NCBI GenBank assembly: GCA_963698165.1
Contig: CAVOPT010000004.1
Coordinates: forward strand, 620,001-684,000
Length of the DNA: 64,000 bases
Direction of reading: 5' to 3'
From: JAAYUJ01 sp963698165
GTDB lineage: Bacteria > Desulfobacterota > Syntrophobacteria > Syntrophobacterales > Syntrophobacteraceae
The stretch's first letter is position 1. Each line of letters opens with the position of its first letter. The position numbers and the translations under genes were made by a program. The notes below the pieces were generated by a model that saw only the letters and a list, made by a program, of their open reading frames with translations, made no database searches and had not been told where the DNA came from. Positions 1 to 9,870 of the stretch are shown here, one piece after another.

Positions 1-12
1 CGAGGGGATAAG

Positions 13-615
13 ATGGCCACTGAAGAGACCGTTTCATTACAGAGAGAAATACTGATCACCGGGTTCGGTGGCCAGGGCATTGTCCTGGCAGGCCTCATTC
101 TCGGCAAGGCGGCGAGCCTGGGGGACCACCGGGAAACGACCCTCACCCAGTCGTACGGACCCGAGGCAAGGGGAGGGGCGTGCAGCGCCCAGGTGATCAT
201 CTCGGACAGGAAGATCCATTACCCGTACGTGCGCAATCCGGACATCCTCGTCTGCATGTCTCAGGGCGGGTTCGAGAAGCACGAGTGCCTTCTCAAGGAC
301 GGCGGAATCCTCATTACGGATCAGGATCTGGTACAGCCCTCGGATGCCCGGGGAAACGAGGCGTTTGCGATCCGGGCGACCCGCATGGCTGAGGAACTGG
401 GAAGAAAAATGATGGCCAATATCGTGATGCTGGGTTTCTTCACGGCAGTGACGGGGACCGTTTCCGTGGAGTCCGCCCGCGCCGCCGTGAAAGGTTCGGT
501 CCCCAAGGGGACGGAGGAGATGAATCTCGCCGCGTTCAATCGGGGCCTGGATTTCGGTCTGGCAACACTCAAGGGTCGCCGGAGAAAGGCGGAAGGAAAG
601 AAGGGGGCGAGCTGA
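13..615 (+). CDS. korC: 2-oxoacid:acceptor oxidoreductase, gamma subunit
   Basis: A 200-residue protein of the pyruvate/2-oxoglutarate:ferredoxin oxidoreductase gamma family. It opens with the family's glycine-rich stretch GFGGQGIVLAGLILGKAA (about residues 17-34) and keeps the following SYGPEARGG segment. A good ribosome-binding site (GAGGGGAT) precedes the ATG. In such enzymes the gamma subunit works with the TPP-binding beta and the alpha subunits to oxidise a 2-oxoacid to its acyl-CoA with ferredoxin reduction. The alpha and beta genes are not visible and probably lie just before the window. The stop codon overlaps the next start (TGATG), so the downstream flavoprotein is translationally coupled. 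Whether the substrate is 2-oxoglutarate or another 2-oxoacid cannot be told from this subunit. Confidence 0.85.
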   Translation: MATEETVSLQREILITGFGGQGIVLAGLILGKAASLGDHRETTLTQSYGPEARGGACSAQVIISDRKIHYPYVRNPDILVCMSQGGFEKHECLLKDGGILITDQDLVQPSDARGNEAFAIRATRMAEELGRKMMANIVMLGFFTAVTGTVSVESARAAVKGSVPKGTEEMNLAAFNRGLDFGLATLKGRRRKAEGKKGAS

Positions 616-3600
616 TGGGGAGCCAGAAGGACCGTCTGCACAGGGTACTGATCATCGGCGCGACCCCTTCCGGCATCGCGGCCGCGAACAAACTGGGCGA
701 AATGGGAATCCCGGTGACCCTGGTGGACCGGGATGCGGATCTGAACAACAAGCTCTCCAGAGAGGAGTGGCGCCTGCAGTCGGGACTCACCCTCAATTAC
801 GCCCTTCGTCCGGGGCTTCTGAGAATTCTGAGGAATCCAAGGATAAGGTCCATCCTCCCCGGGGAAATCACTTCACTGAAGCACACCCGCCAAGGTTTCA
901 GTGCGCACATCAAGAATGTGGAGACCTACGTCAACGCTGACCGTTGCATCCTCTGTGGGCGCTGCGCCGACGTGTGCCCGGCATCGCGACCCGACGGATC
1001 CAAGCCGGTCAAATTCACCGGAAGGGAGAGTCTGCCCGGCCGACCCGTCATTGACAAGCGGCGGACGCCCTTGTGTCAGGAGAGCTGTCCTCTCGGTGTC
1101 AACGCCCAGGGGTACATGGCTCTGGTGCGGGCAGGCAAGTACCAGGAGGCTCTCGATCTCATCCGCAGGGACAACGTGCTCCCCGGCATCTGCGGTCGGA
1201 TCTGCACGCACCCCTGTGAAGTGGCGTGCCGCAGGGGCGACCTCGATGAGCCCGTGGCCATTCGCGATGTGAAACGATTTCTTGCGGACTACGCCATGGT
1301 GAGTGTCGACTCGGACCATGACCATGCCCAGGACATCGGGAAACGGGATGGGAACGGGCCGGGTTCTGGTTTGCCGCTAGGGACACAGAAAACCTCTGAA
1401 AAATCCAAACGAATCGCCGTCGTCGGATCAGGCCCGGCTGGACTTGCCGCTGCCGCTGATCTTGCCCGCCTGGGACATGCAGTGGTCGTGTTCGAGAGGG
1501 AAAAGGAACCCGGAGGGCTGCTGAGATATGGCATCGGCCCTTATCGACTGCCGAGGGACATCCTGGACCGGGAAGTGGAGGCCATAAGACGGCTCGGCGT
1601 CGAGATCCGGACATCCTCTCCCGTCGAACTCAAGAGCGATCTGCAGAAGCTGAAGGAGGAATTCTCCGCGGTCATCATGACCGTCGGGTCCTGGAGCGAC
1701 CGAAAGCTGGGCGTCGAGGGCGAGGATCTCGACGGCGTCGAGGGGTGTATCGCGTTTCTATGGAAACTCTACCGCGGGGAGGCCGAGGAATTCCAAGGAA
1801 AGGTTGCGGTCATCGGAGACGGGAATGCCGCCTACGACACGGCGCGTTCCCTCGCGAGACTCGGGGTGGACACGACGATCGTTTCCTGGTTCCCCGAAGA
1901 CCTGATCCCGGCTGATGTGGCCGAGCAGGTCGCGGCCCGGGAAGAGGGAATATCCCTCGTAGATCGAACCCAGGTCACGGGTTTTTTCAAGGCTGATGAC
2001 AAGAAAACCAGCCTCCGCTGTGCGCGGACGGAGCCGGGTGAACCCGACGCGAACGGCATCCCCTGGCCTGTCATCGTCCAGGGCGAGAAGGGCTTCGAGC
2101 TTTTCTTCGACAGGGTGATAGTTGCAGTCGGGCAAAGGGGAGACGGGGCGACTCTCGAGACGAAGCACGGCATCCAGCCGACTCCTTACGGGACCATCGA
2201 GGTGGACAACGCCTGCCGCACGAGCATCCCCGGGGTCTACGCGGCGGGAGACGCTTCCCGTGGGCCTTCGTCGGTGGTTCAGGCCATGGCGTCGGGAAGG
2301 GAGGCTGCCCAGTGGGTTCACAAAGACCTGAGCGGTGCAGGTGCAATTCGCTGTGATTTGCGAAGGCCCTCCGACAGGGATTTTCCCCTGATCACCCCGG
2401 ATATTCCAACACTGGCCCGCGTGCACATGCCCGAAAGGCGTTCGTCGCCCAGGGGCGGCCTCTTCGAGGAGGTTGCCCTGGGATTCGATGAAGCCCAGGC
2501 ATGTTTCGAGGCGGCGCGGTGTCTCCAGTGCGGTGTGTGCTCGGAATGCCTGGAATGTATCAAGGTGTGCGGCTCCGAAGGTGCTCTTGTCCACGACGAA
2601 GTGCCCGGCGAGGCGGTCGAGCACGCCGGGGTCGTGATCATAGCCGACCCCGCGGCGGCCCCTCCCGTCAAAGGCGAGGATGTCATCAGGGCTTACAGTA
2701 CCAAGAGTGCGGGCAGCGACGTCTACACCATGATGCTTCGCGGCTTTGCCGCCGCCGCCGAGGCCATGACCCTCCTCGGCGGGAGCTCTCAGCGCATGAA
2801 GGGACATGGACTGTCCTTTGCACCGCCGGCTCCCGAATTGTCTCCCGACCTTCGCCTTGGAGTCTTCATCTGCCGCTGCGACGACACCTTCGGCTGGCCG
2901 TCGGAATGGAATGACTACGTGAGCGGGCTCGCGGGACTTCCCGACGTCGTCCACTCAGAGGTCATGTCCTCCGCGTGTCGTGAAGAAGGGACTGGGCAAA
3001 TCCTCAAGGCCATCCGGGAAAAAGGGCTCACGCGGGTCATGCTGGCATCCTGTGTCTGCTGCCCACTGGATTTCATATGCAGCTCCTGCACCGACCAGCG
3101 CAGCCGCCTCAAGGACGCGCTCTTCAAGGGGACGGGGATCAGCCGGGCGATGGTCGAGACGTGCAACCTGCGGGGCGAAGTCCTGCGACTCCTTCCGGGA
3201 GATCCTTCCCTGGCTTTCCATCGATTCTCGGGCCTGGTCGAGCGCTCCATTGGAAGAACCAGGAGACTGAAGGGCATGCCTTCTCCCGCAAGACCTTACA
3301 ACTTCACGACCGCGGTCATTGGGAATTCCGAGGCTGCCGCGAGGAGCGCCACGACCCTCGCTAAAATGGGGTTGGACGTGTTTCTGCTGGGCACTCCCAA
3401 CGAGCCCCTGTCCCAGCCTCTCCACCATGTGAACATTCACAGTTTCCTCGGCTCAATGGTCAAAAGCCTGCGGGGAACAGTGGGCAATTTCCAGGTTGCC
3501 CTGGAGGTCAATGGACAGGAGCAGATTCTCCAGGCCGGTGCCGTGATCCTTGGGGACAGGGCATGGCAGCGAATTCCCTACATCCCTCTCAAGGATTTGC

Positions 3601-4034
3601 CACCTCACAAGGTTCAGGCTTCCATGCAAAAGGAAGGAGTCGTGGGAATCCCTTTCTTCATGCCTGGCGCCACGTCCGTGCCGGGTCTCTTTCTGGCCAA
3701 TCCACCGGGTGTGAACGTTTCCGAGAGGGTCAAGGGAACGGCCGCCGCCATTTCGGCGGCATCGGTCATGCCTCGCAGCCCGAGGAACAACAAGGGATAC
3801 ACGGTATCCGTCGACCAAAGCCTGTGTCGCGGCTGCGGCAGATGCATGCAGGTGTGTCCCTATCAGGCGGTGAGCTTTCGCGTGAACGGCCTGGGCGGCT
3901 GGCACGCCGTCGTGGATGAGGCCCTCTGCAAGGGGTGCGGCAACTGTATCACCCACTGCCCGTCCAGCGCCGCGGACAGCCCGTACCGGAACCGCCGCTA
4001 CCTCGAGCAGATGATCGAGGAGATCCTGATATGA
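615..4034 (+). CDS. Large HdrA/GltD-type FAD and iron-sulfur oxidoreductase
   Basis: This 1139-residue multidomain flavoprotein contains, in order: an N-terminal Rossmann-like segment (about 8-40); a ferredoxin motif CILCGRCADVCP (about 111-122); a glutamate-synthase-small-subunit (GltD) Cys-rich domain (about 154-210, CGRICTHPCE); an FAD-binding domain (VVGSGPAGLAA near 270); an NAD(P)H-binding domain (VIGDGNAAYDTA near 400); a Cys-rich linker CLQCGVCSECLECIKVC (about 636-652); a partial HdrA-like domain (ICRCDDTFGW near 750, then several Cys); and a C-terminal pair of 4Fe-4S motifs. GltD modules pass electrons between NAD(P)H and iron-sulfur partners. Placed between a 2-oxoacid oxidoreductase subunit and Hdr/MvhD fusions, it probably links NAD(P)H to this complex. 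It overlaps both neighbouring genes. The exact reaction is unknown. Confidence 0.8.
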   Translation: MGSQKDRLHRVLIIGATPSGIAAANKLGEMGIPVTLVDRDADLNNKLSREEWRLQSGLTLNYALRPGLLRILRNPRIRSILPGEITSLKHTRQGFSAHIKNVETYVNADRCILCGRCADVCPASRPDGSKPVKFTGRESLPGRPVIDKRRTPLCQESCPLGVNAQGYMALVRAGKYQEALDLIRRDNVLPGICGRICTHPCEVACRRGDLDEPVAIRDVKRFLADYAMVSVDSDHDHAQDIGKRDGNGPGSGLPLGTQKTSEKSKRIAVVGSGPAGLAAAADLARLGHAVVVFEREKEPGGLLRYGIGPYRLPRDILDREVEAIRRLGVEIRTSSPVELKSDLQKLKEEFSAVIMTVGSWSDRKLGVEGEDLDGVEGCIAFLWKLYRGEAEEFQGKVAVIGDGNAAYDTARSLARLGVDTTIVSWFPEDLIPADVAEQVAAREEGISLVDRTQVTGFFKADDKKTSLRCARTEPGEPDANGIPWPVIVQGEKGFELFFDRVIVAVGQRGDGATLETKHGIQPTPYGTIEVDNACRTSIPGVYAAGDASRGPSSVVQAMASGREAAQWVHKDLSGAGAIRCDLRRPSDRDFPLITPDIPTLARVHMPERRSSPRGGLFEEVALGFDEAQACFEAARCLQCGVCSECLECIKVCGSEGALVHDEVPGEAVEHAGVVIIADPAAAPPVKGEDVIRAYSTKSAGSDVYTMMLRGFAAAAEAMTLLGGSSQRMKGHGLSFAPPAPELSPDLRLGVFICRCDDTFGWPSEWNDYVSGLAGLPDVVHSEVMSSACREEGTGQILKAIREKGLTRVMLASCVCCPLDFICSSCTDQRSRLKDALFKGTGISRAMVETCNLRGEVLRLLPGDPSLAFHRFSGLVERSIGRTRRLKGMPSPARPYNFTTAVIGNSEAAARSATTLAKMGLDVFLLGTPNEPLSQPLHHVNIHSFLGSMVKSLRGTVGNFQVALEVNGQEQILQAGAVILGDRAWQRIPYIPLKDLPPHKVQASMQKEGVVGIPFFMPGATSVPGLFLANPPGVNVSERVKGTAAAISAASVMPRSPRNNKGYTVSVDQSLCRGCGRCMQVCPYQAVSFRVNGLGGWHAVVDEALCKGCGNCITHCPSSAADSPYRNRRYLEQMIEEILI

Positions 4035-5677
4035 CCGAAACGGATGTGAAGATAGTTCTCTTTCTCTGCAACTGGGCTCCCCATGCAGCCTATCAGGCAC
4101 TCCAGGACAATGGATCGGAGATTCCGACCGAAGTGCGGATGGTGCGCATTCCCTGCACGGGCAGAGTCACCAAGTCGCTCCTCTTCAAGGCCTTCGAAAT
4201 GGGGGCCGATGGCGTGGCGCTCGTGGGCTGCCACTCGGGTTCGTGCCGATATGGCAGCGGGACCTCCATCGCATCGCAAAACGTGGAGGATACCCGGGGC
4301 ATCATCGACCTCCTGGGCCTCGGTGAAGGGCGGCTCAGACTGGCAACATTCCTGCCCGAAGAAGCGCCCGGCCTTCTGGAGTTTCTTCAGACCTTTGTCG
4401 AAGGTGTGAGGTCCATGGGTCCAAGTCCTGTGTCCGCCGCTTCGAAATCCGCACTGCCGGAGGAAGTCACTCCCCTTTCGAGGCACGGGACCGGCGAGGA
4501 TGCCTCGTCCATTCCCGGAGGCGGAGAGAATGTGACGGCGAAGATTGTTGCCATGCACGACATGTACGCATGTCAGGACTGTGGCAAGTGTTCTTCCGCG
4601 TGTCCCCTGACCCTTTCCGGCAAGCCTTTTTCCCCGAGAGCGCTGGCCAGTGCGGTCATTGCGGGGAACATGGATTCCCCCGTCGTCGCCCGGGACGTGT
4701 GGTCCTGCCTCACGTGCGGCCTGTGCTACGACCGCTGCCCGTCGGCCGTGGTGTTCCATGAATTCATTCGGGAGATGAGAGAGGTCCTGCGGGACCAGGG
4801 AAACAGCGGCCACGAGTCCCATGACGGGTTTTTCCAGTCCCTCATGCGCACCATGACATCCCCGGAGCTCACGCCGCGCAAGTGGAACTGGCTTCCCGAG
4901 GGAGTCCGAACAGACGCCGGGAGCAAGGTGCTCTTCTTCGGTGGCTGTGCCCCGTATTTCGACACTTTCTTCAAGCATCACCTGGGAGTGAGAACAAGGG
5001 ATATTCTCGTGGACAGCCTGAGGCTCCTCAACTTTTTCGACGTGTTTCCCGCGGTGCTCGCCGAAGAGAGGTGCTGCGGTCACGATCTGCTCTGGACGGG
5101 AGACCGGAAAAACTTCCTGGAGCTGGCCCGTTTGAATGCGGAGGCGTTCGACAGGGCAGGGGTGGAGGAGATCGTCACGGCTTGTCCCGAGTGTTACAGA
5201 ACCCTGAGGCATGACTATCCGAACCTTGGCGTCGCGATCCGTGCCAAGGTGACCCATCTCTACGATTTCCTGGAGCATGAGATCGACAAGGGGGCTGTCG
5301 GCTTCGATGATTTGGATCGGCGCATCACTTTTCAGGACCCGTGTCGACTAAGCCGCCTGGAGAACAGGGCGGATCTTCCCCGGAAGCTGATCAGTCGCCT
5401 GCGTTCCCGTGGTTTCGAGGAGATGCACGATCGTGGGGTTTCAGCCCTTTGCTGCGGGAACTGCGCGTGGACCGGCTGCGACAGTTACAGCAAGTCCCTG
5501 CAGGTCAAGCGCCTGCAGCAGGCAAAGGCCACCGGGAGCGATCTCCTGGTGACGGCCTGCCCCAAGTGCCAGATCCACCTCCGCTGTGCCATGGAGGACC
5601 CGTTCCTTGGCGAGGAGCTCTCCATGGAGATGATGGACCTCGCAAGCGTTCTGGCCAAGACCATTCGGTGGGAATGA
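4031..5677 (+). CDS. MvhD-HdrC-HdrB fusion protein
   Basis: I place the start at the ATG at 4031, which overlaps the previous stop (ATATGA), giving 548 residues; the open frame runs further upstream but inside the preceding gene. The order is an MvhD/FlpD-like domain at about 1-130 (FLCNWAPHAAY, then CTGR and GCHSGSCRYG), an HdrC-like two-cluster ferredoxin domain (CQDCGKCSSACP and CLTCGLCYDRCP), and an HdrB-like domain with two cysteine-rich CCG motifs (EERCCGHD with TACPECYR; ALCCGNCAW with TACPKCQ). HdrB/HdrC carry the disulfide-reducing site and the route to it, and MvhD passes electrons to HdrA. Having all three in one chain is unusual. Cytoplasmic; no membrane segments seen. Confidence 0.83.
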   Translation: MTETDVKIVLFLCNWAPHAAYQALQDNGSEIPTEVRMVRIPCTGRVTKSLLFKAFEMGADGVALVGCHSGSCRYGSGTSIASQNVEDTRGIIDLLGLGEGRLRLATFLPEEAPGLLEFLQTFVEGVRSMGPSPVSAASKSALPEEVTPLSRHGTGEDASSIPGGGENVTAKIVAMHDMYACQDCGKCSSACPLTLSGKPFSPRALASAVIAGNMDSPVVARDVWSCLTCGLCYDRCPSAVVFHEFIREMREVLRDQGNSGHESHDGFFQSLMRTMTSPELTPRKWNWLPEGVRTDAGSKVLFFGGCAPYFDTFFKHHLGVRTRDILVDSLRLLNFFDVFPAVLAEERCCGHDLLWTGDRKNFLELARLNAEAFDRAGVEEIVTACPECYRTLRHDYPNLGVAIRAKVTHLYDFLEHEIDKGAVGFDDLDRRITFQDPCRLSRLENRADLPRKLISRLRSRGFEEMHDRGVSALCCGNCAWTGCDSYSKSLQVKRLQQAKATGSDLLVTACPKCQIHLRCAMEDPFLGEELSMEMMDLASVLAKTIRWE

Positions 5678-5690
5678 GCCCCTTGATTCT

Positions 5691-8138
5691 ATGATGAGCC
5701 GCAAGACGATGAGAGAGACCAGAGACATGGAAAACCGAGACAACCGGGCGCGGGTAGGCGTTTATGTTTGCCACTGCGGTCTGAACATTGCCAGGACAGT
5801 GGATTGCAGGAAAGTGGCCGATTTCGCCGCGAACCTCGAGGACGTGGTCGTGGCCAGGGACGTTCCCTATGCATGCTCGGAGCCCGGCCAGGAGAGCATC
5901 AAGGAGGACATTCTCGAGCGCGGTCTGGACCGCGTCGTCATCGCCTCCTGTTCTCCCAGACTCCATGAGCCCACCTTTCGCCAGATGGTGCAGGATGCGG
6001 GGCTGAACCCATATCTCCTTGAGATGGCAAACGTCCGGGAACACTGCAGCTGGGTCCACATGAACGACGAAGAGGCCGCCACGGACAAGGCCATGGACCT
6101 GACAAGGATGGCAGTGGCCCGGGTCCGCCACCTCCGGCCTCTCAGCCCCGAGAAATTTCCCCTGACCAAGCGAACACTGATCATCGGCGGTGGAGTGGCC
6201 GGCATACAGGCGGCCCTTGATTTGGCCGACAACGGCTACGACGTGGTCCTCGTGGAAAGGAAGCCCTCCATCGGGGGCACCATGGCGCAGCTTGACAAGA
6301 CATTTCCAACGATGGACTGCTCCATTTGAATCCTTGGTCCCAAGATGACGGATGTCGGTCGGCATCCCCGGATCAAGCTCTACACTCTGAGTGAAGTGGT
6401 CGATGTGAAGGGCACCGTGGGGAACTTCGACGTGAAGATCCTCAAAAAAGCCCGATACGTGGACGAGAAGGAGTGCACGGCGTGCGGCGATTGTGCCAAG
6501 GTGTGTCCCGTGGTGCGCCCCGATGAATTCAATTTGGGACTCTCCTCGCGGAAGGCCATCTATTCGCCCTTTCCCCAGGCTGTTCCATCGGCCTACGTCA
6601 TCAACACCAAGGAATGTCTCGGGCACAACCCCGTGGTCTGCGCCAAGTGCGTCGAGGCCTGCGACAAAGGCTGCATCAACTTCCACATGTCCGACGAAGA
6701 GATGGTGGAGAGGGTGGGGTCCATCATTGTCGCCACGGGCATGGTGCCCTACGATCCCACGGAAATCGACGAATACGGGTACACCCGCTTTGAAAACGTT
6801 CTCACCAGCCTCGAATTTGAGCGCCTTGTCAATGCAGGTGGGCCGACCCGGGGTGAACTGATTCGGCCGACGGACAGAAAGCGACCCCGTTCCATCGGGT
6901 TCGTGCAGTGCGTGGGGTCCCGGTCGGCGAGGAAAGGGAGCGAATACTGTTCCAACGTGTGTTGCATGAACACCATCAAGAGCACGCTTGTCCTCAAGGA
7001 GCACTATCCGGACATGGATGTGAAGGTTTTTTACATCGACATCCGGGCCTTCGGCAAAGGCTTCGAGGACCTTTACAAACGAAGCAGACGACTGGGTGTG
7101 CACTATGTGCGAGGGCTGCCGGGAACCGTGGATGAGAATCCCGACAAGAGTCTACGGGTTGCCGTGGAAAATGCCGCAACCGGGGCTCTGGAGTACTATG
7201 TGCTCGACATGATGGTCCTCGCCATCGGCGTCAAGCCATCGGCAACCACCCATAAGCTCCAGGAGATGTTCGGCCTCCAGCTCAACGCGGACGGTTTCTT
7301 TCTTGAAGCGCATCCCAAACTGCAGCCGGTGGATGCCGCCACCCGCGGTGTTTTCTACGCGGGTTGCGCCGAGGGCCCCAAGGACATCAAGGAGAGCGTG
7401 ACCCAGGCGTCGGCGGCCGCGGCGAGGGCCATCCGCCTCATGCACAGGGGAGAGATCCTCACGGAGCCCATCACCTCCGAGGTCATTACGGAACACTGCA
7501 AGGCTTGCGGCAAGTGCGCCGAGGTTTGTCCGTACAATGCCATCACGGTGGACCCCAAGCGCAAGAAGCCCGCGACGGTGAACACGGCGGCATGCGCCGG
7601 GTGCGGCACCTGTGCGGCGGAGTGCGCCTTCGGTGCCATCACCATGAACCACTTCACGGATGTTCAGATTCTCGACCAGATCGACGCCCTTCTTTTTGAC
7701 AATTCCCGGGAAAAGATCCTGGCCTTCGCCTGCAACTGGTGCTCGTACGCCGGAGCGGACTACGCGGGAGTTTCCAGGCTTCAGTACCCCCCCAACGTGC
7801 GGCTCATCCGCACCATGTGCTCGGGACGCGTGGACGAGGATTTCATCTGGCACGGCCTTGCCGGGGGGGCCCCCGTGGTTCTCGTGAGCGGATGCCACAT
7901 CGGCGACTGTCATTACATCAACGCGAACCATTGGACCGTGAAGCGGGTGGAGAAGGTCCGCCGAAAGATGGAAAAGCTCGGCATCCGCCCGGAGCGCCTC
8001 CAGCTCGAATGGATCAGCGCCGCCGAAGGGGTTCGCTTCGCACGGATCATTCGCGCCCTCGAAGAGCTCCGAAGGAGTGTCACCGCGGAAGAGATCCAAA
8101 GGACCGTGAACGTGCTTGAAAACGACAAGGGCGAGTGA
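5691..8138 (+). CDS. hdrA: Selenocysteine-containing HdrA-MvhD fusion
   Basis: The frame from 5691 meets TGA at 6327-6329 and continues open in the same frame to 8138, about 815 residues. The TGA falls inside the HdrA signature: the protein reads DCSI-U-ILGPKM where known HdrA proteins read CS(I/A)C followed by IL.PKM, so the codon replaces a conserved cysteine. A SECIS-like hairpin follows at 6350-6367. Other parts: an N-terminal CHCG segment, FAD-binding IIGGGVAGIQAA just before the Sec, four ferredoxin-like Cys clusters, and a C-terminal MvhD domain (FACNWCSYAG, CSGR, GCHIGDCHY). HdrA is the FAD subunit that bifurcates electrons in Hdr complexes. The start is uncertain; ATGs at 5709 and 5727 are alternatives, the last giving MENRDNRARVGVYVCHCG. 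Confidence 0.88.
6350..6367 (+). promoter_or_regulatory. Bacterial SECIS-like hairpin after the HdrA UGA
   Basis: GGATGTC and GGCATCC form a 7-bp stem (one U-G pair) closing a GGUC loop. The stem begins 20 nt after the UGA and the loop 27 nt after it. Bacterial SECIS elements lie inside the coding region a short way past the UGA and carry a GGU-type apical loop, as in E. coli fdhF, so distance and loop both fit. It would recruit SelB with Sec-tRNA. Confidence 0.75.
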
Positions 8139-8156
8139 TCTTACGCTTGCTCTGAC

Positions 8157-8375
8157 GGGCACAAGGCCCTAGGCTACGGCCCACAAACCGCCGCACCAGG
8201 GCCCTGTCCCACCCTGACGCCCACAAGGGGCCGGGCTACGGATTGTGGTAGCATAGCCATAATGCCCGTTTCATGTGTCGCACGGCACCATATCCTTCCA
8301 ACGCCGGAACGACGCGCCTGGTTTACAGGAGCTTTTTCGACAACCTCTCCGCGATCTCCGCGGTGAAATAATCGA
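8157..8375. repeat. Two REP copies and a shared downstream repeat element
   Basis: Two copies of the REP core CACAAGGGGCTAGRCTAC (with variation) occur at 8157-8177 and 8219-8239, in the same orientation, downstream of hdrA. From about 8262 to 8375 the sequence resembles that at about 17680-17800: the words GCCGGAACGA and GGAGCTTTT occur in the same order and spacing. The last part (CTCTCCGCGATCTCCGCGGTGAA) also resembles the end of another palindromic repeat family seen near 30730 and 31600. No gene is seen in 8139-8393. Confidence 0.7.
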
Positions 8376-8393
8376 CTTTTCAGAGCAGCAGTT

Positions 8394-8936
8394 CTAGAAC
8401 GCGTCGTAGTGGGTGAACTCGCTGATTTCCCTGCGCTTGGGGGCACTCGTTCCCTTGGCCGGGTACCCGAGGGGAGTCATGGCCACCAGTTCGTATCCCT
8501 CGGGCAGCCCCAGAACTTCCATTGCCTTGGCGTGGTCGAACAGGCCAACGACAACCGTTCCCAGTCCGAGATCGTGAGCAGCGAGACAGAGACTCTGCAT
8601 GGCGATGCCGAGGTCGAAGAGGAGCCAGTCTCCGAACTTCGTGGTCACTTGGTCTTTGTAGTAGCCTGAGCTCCCGGTCTTTCCGCAAAGAGCCAGAACG
8701 ATCGGCGCTTCCACAATGGAACGGGTCGCGGGGTTGCCCTTGCTCAAGGTCTCCTGGAGCTTCTGCTTGATTTCCAAGTCCTTGACGACCACCACCTCCC
8801 AGCACTGGGTGTTCGCCCAGGAAGGTGCCCACCGCACGGCCTCCAGGACCTGGTTCAGTACCGCCTCGGGAACCTCCTTGTTCAGGTAGTTCCGGATGCT
8901 TCGCCTGTCTTTGATGGCTGTGATGAGATCGCCCAT
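8394..8936 (-). CDS. Nitroreductase-family flavoprotein
   Basis: A 180-residue protein when started at the ATG at 8936, which has a strong AAGGAGG site 7 nt upstream; the open frame extends further but without a better start. The family pattern is clear: an N-terminal DRRSIRNY FMN-phosphate-binding motif, WAPSWANTQCWEVVVV, and a C-terminal GLGTVVVGLFD followed by GYPAKG. Such FMN enzymes use NAD(P)H to reduce nitro groups, quinones or similar acceptors; the natural substrate cannot be predicted. It stands alone between a REP-rich gap and a reverse-strand pseudouridine synthase gene. Confidence 0.85.
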   Translation of the reverse strand: MGDLITAIKDRRSIRNYLNKEVPEAVLNQVLEAVRWAPSWANTQCWEVVVVKDLEIKQKLQETLSKGNPATRSIVEAPIVLALCGKTGSSGYYKDQVTTKFGDWLLFDLGIAMQSLCLAAHDLGLGTVVVGLFDHAKAMEVLGLPEGYELVAMTPLGYPAKGTSAPKRREISEFTHYDAF

Positions 8937-9047
8937 GTTCTTGCCTCCTTCGGCATGATGGTTGTGGTTGTACATGGTTGGGAACCATACGGGTTGAGGA
9001 TGAAACGTTGCGTTTCTTGAAAATGTCCCCTGGCCCCCCCCCACAGT

Positions 9048-9821
9048 TCAAGGTGTCGGTACTGCCACGATGTCCCGCTGCAGGAGTGGGAAAAGCTCCA
9101 CCCAGTTCCAGGGGGGTGATTGGGCGTCGACCTCGCAAGCAGGCCAGGGCCACCCACGAGGCATGGGGCACTCCACGGTCATCTTTTCCTTGAGGGTTGG
9201 ATGCGTCAAAGTGAGCTCCTTGGCAAACAAGGCGATTTGCTTTTGGGACAACGGGGATGAAGCGCCGTAACGCAGGTCGCCGACAACGGGACACCCCATG
9301 TGTGCCAACTGAAGGCGTATCTGGTGGTGCTTTCCCGTTTCCAGCAAAATCTCGAGGAGACTCCTGGAACCGGCCGTTTCGAGGACCCTGTAACGGAGCC
9401 TCGCCTCCCGGCTCTGAGCTGTCGGGGTGTCGACGATTCGGCTGGAGCGGCCCTCGATCCTTTCCAGGTGATTGACAAGGCGCCCCGATGCTTCCCCGGG
9501 GGCACCCTCGACCACCGCAAGGTACGTTTTCGTCATGGTGCTCGTGCGGAACTGATGGCTCACCCTGTCGGCAGCCTTGGAAGTCCGGCAAAAGAGGGTG
9601 ACGCCGGCCACCGGGCGGTCCAGCCTGTGCACCAATGCGAGGAAGACCTTGCCGGGTTTCCCATATTCCTCCTTGATCCAGAGCTTTCCGAGGTCCAGGA
9701 GGGACGGCTCTCCCGTCTGATCTCCTTGAACGAGCAATCCTGCTGGTTTATATAGGGCGAGGAGATGGTTGTCCTCAAGCAGGACGGGCCACGAAGGATG
9801 AAAGAAAAACCTGGTTTTCAT
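9048..9821 (-). CDS. RluA-family RNA pseudouridine synthase
   Basis: A 257-residue protein with the catalytic motif HRLDRPVAGV (residues about 65-74), where the aspartate attacks uridine. It has the family's LALYKPAGLLVQG segment at the N terminus, KTYLAVVEG in the middle and HHQIRLQLAHMGCPVVGD near the C terminus. There is no S4 domain, as in the shorter RluA/RluC/TruC-type members. It would isomerise uridine in rRNA or tRNA; the target cannot be assigned. Its 5' end faces the RsmG-SpoU gene, giving a divergent pair of RNA-modification genes with about 50 bp between them. Confidence 0.85.
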   Translation of the reverse strand: MKTRFFFHPSWPVLLEDNHLLALYKPAGLLVQGDQTGEPSLLDLGKLWIKEEYGKPGKVFLALVHRLDRPVAGVTLFCRTSKAADRVSHQFRTSTMTKTYLAVVEGAPGEASGRLVNHLERIEGRSSRIVDTPTAQSREARLRYRVLETAGSRSLLEILLETGKHHQIRLQLAHMGCPVVGDLRYGASSPLSQKQIALFAKELTLTHPTLKEKMTVECPMPRGWPWPACEVDAQSPPWNWVELFPLLQRDIVAVPTP

Positions 9822-9870
9822 GGTTTAGGGTGTCCCAGGGGGACATGAGCTTCCGCGATGGTTTGGGGCC

